The position numbers were made by a program, and so were the translations under genes. From an uncultured Lachnospiraceae bacterium (GTDB taxonomy: Bacteria > Bacillota > Clostridia > Lachnospirales > Lachnospiraceae), in contig CAJTKA010000018.1 in the NCBI GenBank assembly GCA_910576815.1, forward strand, positions 1-64,000: a DNA stretch of 64,000 nt, given 5' to 3'. The notes beneath the pieces are model-generated. The model was not told the DNA's origin. It made no database searches and was given only the letters and a program-made list of their open reading frames with translations. This document shows positions 51,403-60,218 of this stretch, piece after piece; positions within the stretch are counted from its first letter, which is position 1, and every line of letters starts with the position of its first letter.

Positions 51403-52722
51403 TTAGGAAGAATGTAAAACATGTGCTTGATGATTATGTTTAACGATCTTATAAAGTTCCTCCGTCGCCAGTCTCGCCTTTGCCACAATATCCCCGCAGT
51501 CCTGCGGGAAACAGTAATACTGCGCCTGCTCGTTGCCGATGCTGATCATATCGCCGATCTCGTACCAGAAAAAGTCAGAGTACAGGCTGTAGGAGGCAAG
51601 CGGTTCCTGATGATAATCCAGTTTTCCTTCACAGCCCGTCAGATGAAAACCGTCCTTGGAATGAGTGAGGGTTCCTTCGCCCACCTGACAGATCTGATCC
51701 GTGTTGACAAGCATATAGATTACGACGGGAATTTCCATGCGGTAGGTGCCTGACAGGATTTCTGCTCTGACACACTCCCGCTCCCACTTATACCAGTCGG
51801 GGATATGCGTAAATGTTTGTTCCGAACTTTTCGTCAGAGCATTGTCATTTCCGTTTATCAACTGTAAATACCCGTACTCTGTCAGCTCATATGTTATCCC
51901 ACAATGACTACAGCAAAGAGTTGTACCCTGCCCCAGCATCTTTCCCTCCGTCAGACAATGCGGGCATTTATAGAGCATACGGTTCAGTCCGTCTGCGCGG
52001 AAGGGCTCTTTGATGCGTACTTTATTTTCCTGTTGCCAGCGGAAATAATCGAAGGTGAACTTCTCTTTCAGGATGTCGTTTAGTTCCTGCGGAGATTTTT
52101 CTTCGATTTTTTCGGGAGAAAGAAGGTACTCTACCTCGGCGGATACCCGCACCTTGCGAAGCTGGAGATTATTGTATAAGGGGTCTCTGGCAAAAGCCCC
52201 TTCGGTGCGGATCATGACCACGGGAACCTTCAAAATCTTCAGGCATTTTCCAAGGCTTTCCGGCAGGGGCGTCTGCGTGCCATCAAAGCTGTAGCTGGCT
52301 TCGGGAAACATCAGAATAGAACTTTTCAAGGTTTTTGTGGCGTAGACCATATCGCGCACGAGGGTCACGTCGGTCATGAATTTGCGGGTAGGAATGCAGC
52401 CAATCATGCGCATCAGGCGGGGCTTGCCCACGAAGCCGTCCAGCGTGCAGATAATGTGAAAGGGGCGGGTGCATAAAAGTCTTGCTGCCACCTTTAGGTC
52501 GATAAAACTGGAATGGTTCATTAAGATCAGGCAAGGCTCGTTTTTGCCCAGCTTTTCGATGCCGATGAGACGGTAGGTAAAGCGCGTCCGCCAGAGATCC
52601 CAGAGGGATACGAGTAAGAGAAGAAGGCGGAACAGGAAGTATTGTCTGAGAGGTTTTTGATGCGCGGCCTGCGGAAGCGCAAGGGCTTCCTCGTAAGTCA
52701 TTTTCGCGGTCTTTATCTTCAA
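51403..52722 (-). CDS. PlsC-like acyltransferase with zinc-ribbon C-terminal domain
   Basis: The 439-residue protein has a hydrophobic segment near residues 27-45 and the acyltransferase motif NHSSFID (HX4D). The FPEASYS block replaces the usual EGTRS, and it leads into VVMIRTEGAF. From residue 250 a zinc ribbon (CPHC ... CSHCG) and a domain of about 150 residues of unknown fold follow. The N-terminal half should move an acyl chain onto lysophosphatidate or a related acceptor. The TTG start at 52722 is supported by AAGGAG. Confidence 0.82.
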   Translation of the reverse strand: MKIKTAKMTYEEALALPQAAHQKPLRQYFLFRLLLLLVSLWDLWRTRFTYRLIGIEKLGKNEPCLILMNHSSFIDLKVAARLLCTRPFHIICTLDGFVGKPRLMRMIGCIPTRKFMTDVTLVRDMVYATKTLKSSILMFPEASYSFDGTQTPLPESLGKCLKILKVPVVMIRTEGAFARDPLYNNLQLRKVRVSAEVEYLLSPEKIEEKSPQELNDILKEKFTFDYFRWQQENKVRIKEPFRADGLNRMLYKCPHCLTEGKMLGQGTTLCCSHCGITYELTEYGYLQLINGNDNALTKSSEQTFTHIPDWYKWERECVRAEILSGTYRMEIPVVIYMLVNTDQICQVGEGTLTHSKDGFHLTGCEGKLDYHQEPLASYSLYSDFFWYEIGDMISIGNEQAQYYCFPQDCGDIVAKARLATEELYKIVKHNHQAHVLHSS

Positions 52723-53104
52723 AGCGGGTCTCCTTTGCAGGGGTGTCGTGGGTATCGTGCTGCTATCAGTTTACAGGATAACGGCGGTGATTGCAATTGC
52801 TTCTCAAAGCAAATGGATGTTAGAAGATATGGAATTTTTTTGCACATAGGAATAGCTTATATCAGTCTGGCTTTTGATGAACCAAATCTATTTAAGTTTC
52901 TTTGTATGAGTGGAGATAGCGGTTATCAGGTCGGGGGTTATTAAATCATCAAAACAAATAGCGCGAAGCCGTATTCTGCAGACAGGAATAATCGGAATGG
53001 GCATACTTTTATTAGGAGCAGCTATATTGTTATTAAGGCTTCCGGACGATAAATGATACAGATGAGGCACTTCTGACGAAAAATACCTTGTTTTGTAAAA
53101 CCGA
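52723..53104. other. Intergenic region with only weak coding signals
   Basis: The stretch contains one small frame at 52910-53056 and a candidate promoter at 53088-53115. Nothing else recognisable is seen. Confidence 0.4.
52910..53056 (+). CDS. Possible 48-residue membrane peptide
   Basis: A GTG-started frame begins right after an in-frame stop and encodes a basic N-terminus followed by a strong hydrophobic helix (GIIGMGILLLGAAILLL) and RLPDDK. There is no ribosome site, so it may be a remnant of a larger gene rather than an expressed peptide. Confidence 0.25.
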   Translation: MEIAVIRSGVIKSSKQIARSRILQTGIIGMGILLLGAAILLLRLPDDK

Positions 53105-53115
53105 TTGCTTATAAT
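53088..53115 (+). promoter_or_regulatory. Candidate promoter ahead of the zinc-ribbon frame and regulator
   Basis: TTGTTT (53088-53093), 16-bp spacer, TATAAT (53110-53115). GGGAG follows about 20 bp later. Confidence 0.5.
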
Positions 53116-53161
53116 GATAGTAGAGAAAACAAGGGAGCAGAGAAACGGATGGCAGAACAGG

Positions 53162-53419
53162 ATGATCTTAACAGAGTTGGAGAAGTTTTTGGAGAGCTGG
53201 TGCAGAATTTGTGAATACTATGTGATTCGTTCGCAGGCTGTAACGGGCAGATGCATTTGTCCCAAATGCGGATATGAGGATACCATAGAAAATCTGGTAG
53301 ATGGCTTTGATTACTGCCATACAAAATTTCATATACAGGATTTTGGCGGCAAAGTTCTCTCTGTTAAACGGCGGATACTGCGAGTATTGTGGCGGCAGGA
53401 TGGACATGTTCCGATATGA
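53162..53419 (+). CDS. Small zinc-ribbon-like protein, possibly degraded
   Basis: An 85-residue frame carries CRIC and CICPKCG cysteine pairs, suggesting a zinc ribbon, but I recognise no family. A competing 21-codon frame starting ATGGCAGAACAG at 53149 has its own plausible ribosome site. The mixed signals suggest a decayed gene or leader ahead of the response regulator. Confidence 0.3.
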   Translation: MILTELEKFLESWCRICEYYVIRSQAVTGRCICPKCGYEDTIENLVDGFDYCHTKFHIQDFGGKVLSVKRRILRVLWRQDGHVPI

Positions 53420-53511
53420 TTGGGTCATTACGGGATTTGGACAGGTTTGACCTGTCACGCTGATGCGCTGATGTTTCAAACGCGGGATCGTGGCGCTGGC
53501 ATGGAGGAAAA

Positions 53512-54183
53512 ATGGAACGCATTCTGATCATCGAGGATGAAAAAGACGTCAATCAGCTATTGGCGCAGACGCTGCAAGGAAACGGCTATGAAACCGTATC
53601 CGCTCGAAACGGACTGGACGGCATCTGTGAATTGCAAAGCCAGCGGTTCGATATGGTGCTGCTGGATCTGATGCTTCCCTTTAAAAGCGGGGACGAAGTG
53701 CTAAAGGAGATTAGGAAGGACAGCGATATTCCGGTGATCGTGATTTCAGCGAAGGATCTGGTGGGGACGAAAATCGATCTGCTGACATTGGGAGCTGATG
53801 ATTACATCACCAAACCCTTTGACTTAGGGGAAGTGACGGCGCGGGTCATCTCTAACCTGCGGCGTTACCATAAAAAAGAGCAAAATAAGCAGCTCTCCTA
53901 TAAAGAATTAACACTGGATACCGAGAGCAAGACGCTGGCGGTGAATGGCGCCGCCCTGGAGCTGACGGCAAAAGAATACGGCATTATGGAATTATTCTTA
54001 CAATCGCCAAGCAAAGTCTTTTCCAAATCTTATCTCTACGAAACGATCTGGGGATATGAATATCTGGGAGATGAGAATGTCATTAAAACGCATATCAGCA
54101 ACCTCAGAAGTAAGCTGAAAAATTACAGTGAAACGGAGTATATTGAGACTGTTTGGGGACTTGGATATCGGCTTGCGAAATAA
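53512..54183 (+). CDS. OmpR-family response regulator (peptide-resistance module)
   Basis: This 223-residue regulator has IIEDEKDVNQLL, the phosphorylated Asp in LLDLMLPFKSG, the conserved Lys in TKPFD, and a winged helix ending GLGYRL. ATGGAGGAAAA precedes the ATG. It heads a regulator - ATPase - permease - kinase module that resembles lantibiotic self-protection and bacitracin-sensing systems. Confidence 0.92.
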   Translation: MERILIIEDEKDVNQLLAQTLQGNGYETVSARNGLDGICELQSQRFDMVLLDLMLPFKSGDEVLKEIRKDSDIPVIVISAKDLVGTKIDLLTLGADDYITKPFDLGEVTARVISNLRRYHKKEQNKQLSYKELTLDTESKTLAVNGAALELTAKEYGIMELFLQSPSKVFSKSYLYETIWGYEYLGDENVIKTHISNLRSKLKNYSETEYIETVWGLGYRLAK

Positions 54184-54192
54184 ATCTTGACC

Positions 54193-54260
54193 TTTTCTTT
54201 ACACTTTTATTCAATTAGCAGGATTTTCTTAACACTTATCAAACCATTGGGCGCTATACT
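54193..54260 (+). promoter_or_regulatory. Promoter region of the ABC genes with two direct repeats
   Basis: TTTTCTTTACACTT (54193-54206) recurs as TTTTCTTAACACTT (54234-54247), 41 bp (about four helical turns) apart. The second copy covers the -35 position of a TATACT box at 54255-54260. This fits activation by the regulator encoded just upstream. Confidence 0.5.
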
Positions 54261-54349
54261 TTCCGTAGGTTATTGCGAAACGCCTTTGAGGTTGTTGTGC
54301 GCTTTTGCGAATACCTAATAATTTACATAGCGGAAAGGAACGTTACAGT

Positions 54350-55282
54350 ATGAGCAGCATTATTTTGGAAACGAGAGATTTATCGAAGCAGTATAAATCT
54401 CAGTGGGCGTTAAAACACGTGAATCTGCGCCTGCAACAGAGAAGGATCTACGGGCTGATCGGGAAAAACGGTGCCGGGAAAACGACGCTGATGCGCATGA
54501 TCGCGGGTCTGGGATTTCCGACAGGGGGCAGTATTTTCTTATTTGGCAAGGAAAACCGCGGAGACTTGGAGGAGGAAGGCAAACGGATCGGCTCACTGAT
54601 CGAGGAACCGGCGCTGGTGGCGGGTATGACTGCCAAAGAAAATCTGCATCTGCAGTGTCTGATGAAAGGCATCCCAAATTATGAAGTGGAAAAGGAACTG
54701 TTGGAACTCGTCGGTTTGCAGGATACGGGGAAAAAGAAGGTAAAAAACTTTTCTCTCGGTATGCGGCAGCGGCTGGGAATCGCCGCCACGCTGATCGGCA
54801 ATCCCGAATTGCTTATGCTGGACGAGCCCATTAACGGGTTAGATCCGACAGGCGTCATTGAAATGCGTGAGTTGATCAAAAAATTGAACGCCTATGAAAA
54901 CAAAACGATTCTGATCTCCAGTCATAATCTGCCTGAATTATATCAGGTGGCCACAGACTTCATTATTATCCACGAAGGGGAGATTCGGGAGGTCCTTTCC
55001 CATGAAGAATTGGACGAACGCTGCAAAAGTTATCTTTCTTTGGAAGCCGTCGATGTCAATCGGCTGGCGACGGTATTGGAGGAAAAACTGCACACGCAGA
55101 ATTTCCAGGTGATGCCGGACAACAGTATCAAGCTGTTTGATTGTTTGGATGAAAGAGAGCGGGTGGGGCGCGTTTTGCATGAAAATGACGTGATTGTCAC
55201 AAAAATGGCAGTGTGCGGGACAAGTCTGGAAGAATACTTCATGAGTGTCATCGGTGTGAAAGGAGAGAATAGAGATGCTTAG
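54350..55282 (+). CDS. ABC transporter ATPase (lantibiotic-protection type)
   Basis: The protein of about 310 residues has GKNGAGKTT, FSLGMRQRLGIAATL and LLMLDEPINGLDP. A C-terminal region ends LEEYFMSVIG, typical of BcrA/LanF ATPases. It would drive the ABC-2 permease downstream, expelling membrane-active peptides. AAAGGAAC precedes the ATG at 54350; the two genes overlap by 8 bases. Confidence 0.9.
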   Translation: MSSIILETRDLSKQYKSQWALKHVNLRLQQRRIYGLIGKNGAGKTTLMRMIAGLGFPTGGSIFLFGKENRGDLEEEGKRIGSLIEEPALVAGMTAKENLHLQCLMKGIPNYEVEKELLELVGLQDTGKKKVKNFSLGMRQRLGIAATLIGNPELLMLDEPINGLDPTGVIEMRELIKKLNAYENKTILISSHNLPELYQVATDFIIIHEGEIREVLSHEELDERCKSYLSLEAVDVNRLATVLEEKLHTQNFQVMPDNSIKLFDCLDERERVGRVLHENDVIVTKMAVCGTSLEEYFMSVIGVKGENRDA

Positions 55283-56036
55283 TTTATTACGCAGTGAATG
55301 GTATCAGGCTCGGAAATCATTGTCTTTGAAAATAGCAATTGGAGTGATTGTGGTTTTTTGTTTTTGGTTTGGCAGTAAATTTTCCGACGCGGCTCATGTG
55401 ACAAATTTACAAGTTTTGTATTGGGGGAGCGCCATCTGTGAGTGGATGAGCGACGGCGCAATGGGACTGCTGCTGGCCAGTTTATTTGCGGGTTGGATGA
55501 TTGGCGGAAGTTTTGAAAATCGGGTGATTCAGGAATCCATTTCCTATGGAAAAAGGAGAAGCGCCGTTTATCTTGCCAAGATGATCATGTATTCCCTCGT
55601 GGTGACTGTGCTGTGCCTGCTCTACTGGTGTGCGTCAGCGGCTCCGGCAGGAATCAAAAATGGAATGGGCACTGAGGAAATCTGTGGAAATCTATGTCAC
55701 GTTTCTTATCTGTTTGGCATGATTGCCGCCGGCAGTCTGGCCTATATCAGTTTGTTTATGGTCTGCGGCGTGGTTGCATTTTACGCGCGGAAGACAGGAA
55801 CCACGATGGGCATCTGCTTTGTCTGCATTTTAGCGGGTGGAAATCTTCTGGCATCGGTCGTACCTGAAAAGATTGCAGAAATCATCCGCTTCTCACCGCT
55901 TGCCCTGTATACACATGTTGCAAAAACGGATGTGACATGGTTTGATATCGGGCAGACCGCGGGCATCAGCCTGATTTGGATTCTTCTTTTTGGAATGGTC
56001 GGGTATCTTAAATTTCGAAAGACGGAACTAAAGTAG
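55275..56036 (+). CDS. ABC-2 permease of the peptide-protection module
   Basis: This 253-residue membrane protein has six helices and starts MLSLLRSEWYQARKSLSLK, the usual N-terminus of LanE/LanG-type permeases. It starts within the ATPase gene. Only one permease is encoded, whereas lantibiotic systems often have two. Confidence 0.85.
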   Translation: MLSLLRSEWYQARKSLSLKIAIGVIVVFCFWFGSKFSDAAHVTNLQVLYWGSAICEWMSDGAMGLLLASLFAGWMIGGSFENRVIQESISYGKRRSAVYLAKMIMYSLVVTVLCLLYWCASAAPAGIKNGMGTEEICGNLCHVSYLFGMIAAGSLAYISLFMVCGVVAFYARKTGTTMGICFVCILAGGNLLASVVPEKIAEIIRFSPLALYTHVAKTDVTWFDIGQTAGISLIWILLFGMVGYLKFRKTELK

Positions 56037-56080
56037 GGGAAGACAATCATGCGCAAAATTAGCGCAGAAATGAGGTTATT

Positions 56081-57064
56081 ATGCCGTTTGCAGTGTTTGT
56101 CATCAGTGTGTTATGTGTTATTTTGCTTATTTGCCTTGTAGGGTTGAAACGGCAGCTGCGCAGTGTAAGGCGGCAGTTGGAATATCGGGTCGGTGTTCCC
56201 ATCAAAAAACCGCTGGCACTGGAAGTGCAGGATAATGACCTGATGGCAATCACTGTGGCTTTGAACCAGATTTTCAGTGAGGACGAAGCATTTCGAAATG
56301 TGCAGAGCAGAAATGAGAATGAATATCGGGAAATGATCACCAATATCTCTCACGACCTGCGGACGCCGCTCACGGTCCTGAAAGGATATCTGCAACTGCT
56401 GGAACGATGCGAGATGGACGATGCGGGCAAAGAGTATCTGTCCGTTTGTTTTCGGCATTCCGAAGAACTGGAGCGGCGGGTCAGTCAGTTTTTTGAATAC
56501 TCCTATTGGATGAATCAGGAGCAGGATATCCTCTTAAAAATCGTAAACGTAACCAATCTGATCGCGGATTGTATGACGGATTTTATTCCCGTGTTTGAAG
56601 AAAAAGGACTTACGATGCGCTTAGAACAGGACACGATTTATAAGGCGTTTGCGGAGGAAGAATTGTTTCGACGGGTGATGCAGAATCTTTTGAAAAACTG
56701 CCTGCAGTATTCCGTGGGCGAAGTGGTGGTTTCGATTATACGGGACGAGGTGGTTTCCATTGCGCAAAATGGGGCGGCTCCTCTAATGCGGGATGCTGAC
56801 GGGGCGACAAACCGTTCCAAAGACTGCGCGTTCGGCGACCGTATTTGCATCTGCGTGCAGAATCCGATCGCTGAAGATTCCAAGCTTGATCCGGACAAAA
56901 TATTTCAGCGCTTTTATGTGGAAAGGGAAGAACGCAACCAATCCACCGGACTGGGTTTGTCCATCGTCAAACTCCTTGTGGAGAAAATGCAGGGAGAGGT
57001 GTTTGCCTTTCGGGAAGGAAATCTGCTGCGTGTCGGGTTCTGCCTGAAAACATTTAAGGTATAA
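56081..57064 (+). CDS. Sensor histidine kinase with short N-terminal anchor
   Basis: The 327-residue kinase has one N-terminal membrane helix (residues 3-22) and no extracytoplasmic domain, so it resembles intramembrane-sensing kinases. The box is NISHDLRTPLTVLKGY, with QNLLKNCLQYS and STGLGLSIVKLL. The G1 motif DxGxG is not evident. It is likely to sense the peptide through the adjacent ABC permease, as in Bce-like modules. Its 3' end overlaps the convergent glycerate-kinase gene by 11 bases. Confidence 0.88.
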   Translation: MPFAVFVISVLCVILLICLVGLKRQLRSVRRQLEYRVGVPIKKPLALEVQDNDLMAITVALNQIFSEDEAFRNVQSRNENEYREMITNISHDLRTPLTVLKGYLQLLERCEMDDAGKEYLSVCFRHSEELERRVSQFFEYSYWMNQEQDILLKIVNVTNLIADCMTDFIPVFEEKGLTMRLEQDTIYKAFAEEELFRRVMQNLLKNCLQYSVGEVVVSIIRDEVVSIAQNGAAPLMRDADGATNRSKDCAFGDRICICVQNPIAEDSKLDPDKIFQRFYVEREERNQSTGLGLSIVKLLVEKMQGEVFAFREGNLLRVGFCLKTFKV

Positions 57065-58196
57065 ATGTGCGGAGTAAGCGAAAAGCCTGTTCCACGGTAT
57101 CGCTCATATTGGCGGCGGCAGTCTCAGGTTTCATTGCTTCATCTTCCGGCACGACTTCACGCAGGATCGGGAAAAAGGCGTCGATTCCGGCGGTATTGCA
57201 GGCAGAGGCATCTTTCGTTGCACAGCCGCAAAAGGCAATGACAGGTTTCCCGTATTTTTTGGCAAGCTTTGCGACACCGATCGGCGCTTTGCCCATGACC
57301 GTCTGTCCGTCGAGACGTCCTTCACCTGTGATCACAAGGTCGGAATCCATGATATTGTTTGATAAATGCGTTTCATCGAGGACGATCGTAATACCTGATG
57401 CAAGGACCGCGTTTGTAAAGGTGAGAAAGGCAAACCCCAGGCCGCCTGCGGCTCCCGTACCGGGATGATTGCTGTTGGCGTTTGGATAGGTCTTTCGCGA
57501 AACTGAAGCGTAGTCGAACAACCATTTGTCCATTTGTTTTATCATGGTCGGATCGGCGCCTTTTTGTGGACCGTATACAGCGCTGCATCCCTGCTCTCCG
57601 CAGAGGGGATTTGTCACGTCACAGGCAATCTTGAAAGAACATTCCGCCAGCTCAGGGATCACATTATCGTTGGTGATTCGATCCAGTACGGAAAGTCCTT
57701 TTGCCCCGAAAGGCACCTGCTTTCCTTCTTTGGTGAGAAATCCAAACCCAAGCGCCTGCAGCATACCGATGCCGCCTTCGTTGGTCGCACTGCCGCCAAT
57801 GCCGACAATCAATTTTCTGCATCCGCGTCCGATGGCATCTGCAATCATTTCTCCCACGCCGTAAGTGGTGGTGCGCAGGGGATTGCGTTCCGCTTCCGGT
57901 ATAAGGGTGATGCCGGCTGCTGCGGACATTTCGATAATTGCCGTTTGGCTGTTGCGGATGATCCCGTAGCTGCAGGAGACAGGTTTCCCTAAAGGGCCGG
58001 TCGCTTTCATGGTAATCCATTCCCCGCCCATGCCTGTTGTCAATGCGTAGGCGGTGCCCTCACCGCCGTCAGCGAGCGGGCGGATAAAGATTTCGGCATG
58101 CGGATAGACGCGACGAATGCCTGCTTCTACCGCTTTTCCCGCATCTATGGAAGATAAACTTCCCTTGAAAGAATCCATTGCTATGGTTATTTTCAT
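57054..58196 (-). CDS. Glycerate kinase (GlxK/GarK family)
   Basis: The 380-residue enzyme starts MKITIAMDSFKGSLSS and contains PLADGGEGTAYAL, GIGGSATNEGG and VITGEGRLDGQTVMGKAP, the signatures of glycerate 2-kinase type I. It phosphorylates glycerate, feeding photorespiratory-like or serine/glycolate breakdown into glycolysis. The ATG at 58196 is favoured over a GTG four codons upstream, which lacks a ribosome site. Confidence 0.93.
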   Translation of the reverse strand: MKITIAMDSFKGSLSSIDAGKAVEAGIRRVYPHAEIFIRPLADGGEGTAYALTTGMGGEWITMKATGPLGKPVSCSYGIIRNSQTAIIEMSAAAGITLIPEAERNPLRTTTYGVGEMIADAIGRGCRKLIVGIGGSATNEGGIGMLQALGFGFLTKEGKQVPFGAKGLSVLDRITNDNVIPELAECSFKIACDVTNPLCGEQGCSAVYGPQKGADPTMIKQMDKWLFDYASVSRKTYPNANSNHPGTGAAGGLGFAFLTFTNAVLASGITIVLDETHLSNNIMDSDLVITGEGRLDGQTVMGKAPIGVAKLAKKYGKPVIAFCGCATKDASACNTAGIDAFFPILREVVPEDEAMKPETAAANMSDTVEQAFRLLRTFIP

Positions 58197-58247
58197 AACT
58201 GATTTCACCGTTTTCTGGTTTTATCCACTGTTTATGATACAAAAGAC

Positions 58248-58733
58248 TTACTCTGTCTCCACTATAATATCCGCAAACTCGCAATGAACTACAGTCACGA
58301 GATCTTGCGGTGAAAGTTCGATTTGAAAGCCGACCTTTCCTGCGCTCACAAATATTTTATCATATTGCTTTGCCGTTTCATGGAGAAAAGTCGGGAACTG
58401 CTTTTTCATGCCGATTGGCGAGCATCCGCCGTGAACGTATCCCGTCAGCGGCAGCAGTTCCTTTTGCTTGATCATATTGACGGCTTTCTCACCCGCCGCC
58501 TTCGCTGCCTTTTTCAGGTCGAGTTCTGCCTGTACGGGAACCACGAAAACATAGTAGCTGCCTGATTTTCCCTGTGTGACCAGTGTCTTAAAAACATGGG
58601 CAGGATCTTCGCCGAGGATTCCCGCAATCTGTTCGCCGCTCATTGCCTGGTCAGGCTCATAAGTATGGCTTGTATAGGAAATTTTTTTGCCATCTAAAAC
58701 GCGCATCACGTTTGTCTTGTCGTTATTTTTCAA
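58248..58733 (-). CDS. ybaK: Cys-tRNA(Pro)/Cys-tRNA(Cys) deacylase YbaK
   Basis: The 161-residue YbaK/EbsC-family protein has FKTLVTQG, the catalytic-type Lys region and GGCSPIGMKK. It removes Cys wrongly charged on tRNA-Pro. The start is TTG at 58733, supported by GAGGAGG eight bases upstream. The gene lies 51 bp upstream of the glycerate kinase on the same strand. Confidence 0.92.
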   Translation of the reverse strand: MKNNDKTNVMRVLDGKKISYTSHTYEPDQAMSGEQIAGILGEDPAHVFKTLVTQGKSGSYYVFVVPVQAELDLKKAAKAAGEKAVNMIKQKELLPLTGYVHGGCSPIGMKKQFPTFLHETAKQYDKIFVSAGKVGFQIELSPQDLVTVVHCEFADIIVETE

Positions 58734-59023
58734 TTTGGATTCCTCCTCGAATAATGTCTGGGACTCATTTCTATGTGAAATTATAGCACAACGGTTTTTG
58801 GTTTGGCAAACCGCAACATTTATGCACGGGCATTACCCAAAGCGGAAATGGCATATCGGGTAAGCCGTTTCATTGAATATGGGCGGGTCAATATATCAGG
58901 TTGTCTGCAAACATAAACTATGTCATAATGATGTCATAGCCTGTCTGAGATGCAGAGTTGGGATTGCTGTCATGGAAGCATTGAAAATCTTGTTTGGAAG
59001 ACGAATGCAGTAGAGGAATACAG
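58734..59023. other. Intergenic region with a palindrome-framed direct repeat
   Basis: No gene is seen. ATGTCAT occurs twice with starts 11 bp apart (58920 and 58931), framed by CTATG/CATAG (58918-58939), and could be a regulator site for the downstream glycosylase-like gene. Confidence 0.35.
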
Positions 59024-60214
59024 ATGAAGCGATATTCAAAAGAAGAAGTAAGACAGATGCTGTGCCGATATCATAATCTGGACGGTGCGGAAACGCTTGG
59101 CGGGAAGAAGGGCGTTGAAAAGAACATGCAGCGTATCCACAGCATTCAATATGATCCTCTGTGTGTTGTGATGAGAAATGCTGATCTGGTATTGCAGGCC
59201 AGGGTGCAGGATTACAGGGAAGACTTTCTTAACAGTCTGTTATACGAGGATCATAGGCTGGTCGACGGCTTTGATAAAGAAATGTGTATTTATCATGTTG
59301 AGGATTTTGGCCGCTTTCAATTTGTGCGCAATACTTATCATGAAAATGCTGTGCGTACTTTACAGTACCGTAACCAGATGGGCGTATTGGATATCTTGGA
59401 TGATGTCAGAGATTTTGTGGAACAGCATGGGAAAACGGGCACAAAGGATCTTACGATCGGAGAAGTGTGGGAAAGCCGTTGGGGACCGAAAAAGCTGTCG
59501 AGTGCGGCACTGGATTATCTTTTTAATAACGGCACGCTCACGGTGGCGGATAAACGAGGGACACAGAAATATTTTGATTTAACGGAACGTATCATTGACA
59601 ATCAATATCTTTTCTGTGATCCGAATATGACTGTAGAGGATTTTGTGGAGTGGTATGTTGAGAGGAGACTGCAGTGCGTCGGTTTTTTGTGGAATAAGAA
59701 TGGCGGCGCATGGCAGGGATGTTTTGTGAGCGATAATAATTTGCGCAGTTCGGTACTGAAGACACTGGTTGAAAAAGAGCGAATTGAAGAAATACAGACC
59801 GAGGGAATCAACGAGAGTTTTTATGTTTCAGGGAGCTTTTGGGAGTACTTGAAGAAGAAGCCGAAAGACAATTATGCAAGATTTCTTGGGCCCTTGGATA
59901 ATATGATGTGGGACAGGGAGATGCTGGAGGCACTGTTTGGTTTTGTATACCGTTGGGAAGTGTATACGCCTGTTGTCAAAAGAAAATATGGCTACTATGT
60001 ACTGCCCGTTCTTTACAACGGAAGATTTGTGGCGAGATTCGAGGCGGAACCCGTTCGCCAAGCGGAAAAATTTGTCATCAAAAACTGGTGGTGGGAACCG
60101 GAGGTAAAACCGGATCACAATATGATGGAAACGATTGAGAAGGAAATGGTACGGTTTGCCAAGGTCCTTCAAGTGGACAATTTTCCGGGAAACAGGGAAC
60201 AGATAGGAGTGTAG
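59024..60214 (+). CDS. AlkZ/YcaQ-like winged-helix DNA glycosylase family protein
   Basis: The protein of about 396 residues belongs to the winged-helix HTH_42/DUF1006 group. It has the QxD-type motif IQYDPL near residue 45, LSSAALDYLFNNG, LGPLDNMMWDR and the C-terminal block around YYVLPVLYNGRFVARFE. Characterised members unhook interstrand crosslinks or remove bulky lesions. GAGG precedes the ATG at 59024. The gene ends 4 bp before an acetyltransferase, suggesting one transcript. Confidence 0.82.
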   Translation: MKRYSKEEVRQMLCRYHNLDGAETLGGKKGVEKNMQRIHSIQYDPLCVVMRNADLVLQARVQDYREDFLNSLLYEDHRLVDGFDKEMCIYHVEDFGRFQFVRNTYHENAVRTLQYRNQMGVLDILDDVRDFVEQHGKTGTKDLTIGEVWESRWGPKKLSSAALDYLFNNGTLTVADKRGTQKYFDLTERIIDNQYLFCDPNMTVEDFVEWYVERRLQCVGFLWNKNGGAWQGCFVSDNNLRSSVLKTLVEKERIEEIQTEGINESFYVSGSFWEYLKKKPKDNYARFLGPLDNMMWDREMLEALFGFVYRWEVYTPVVKRKYGYYVLPVLYNGRFVARFEAEPVRQAEKFVIKNWWWEPEVKPDHNMMETIEKEMVRFAKVLQVDNFPGNREQIGV

Positions 60215-60218
60215 CGAG

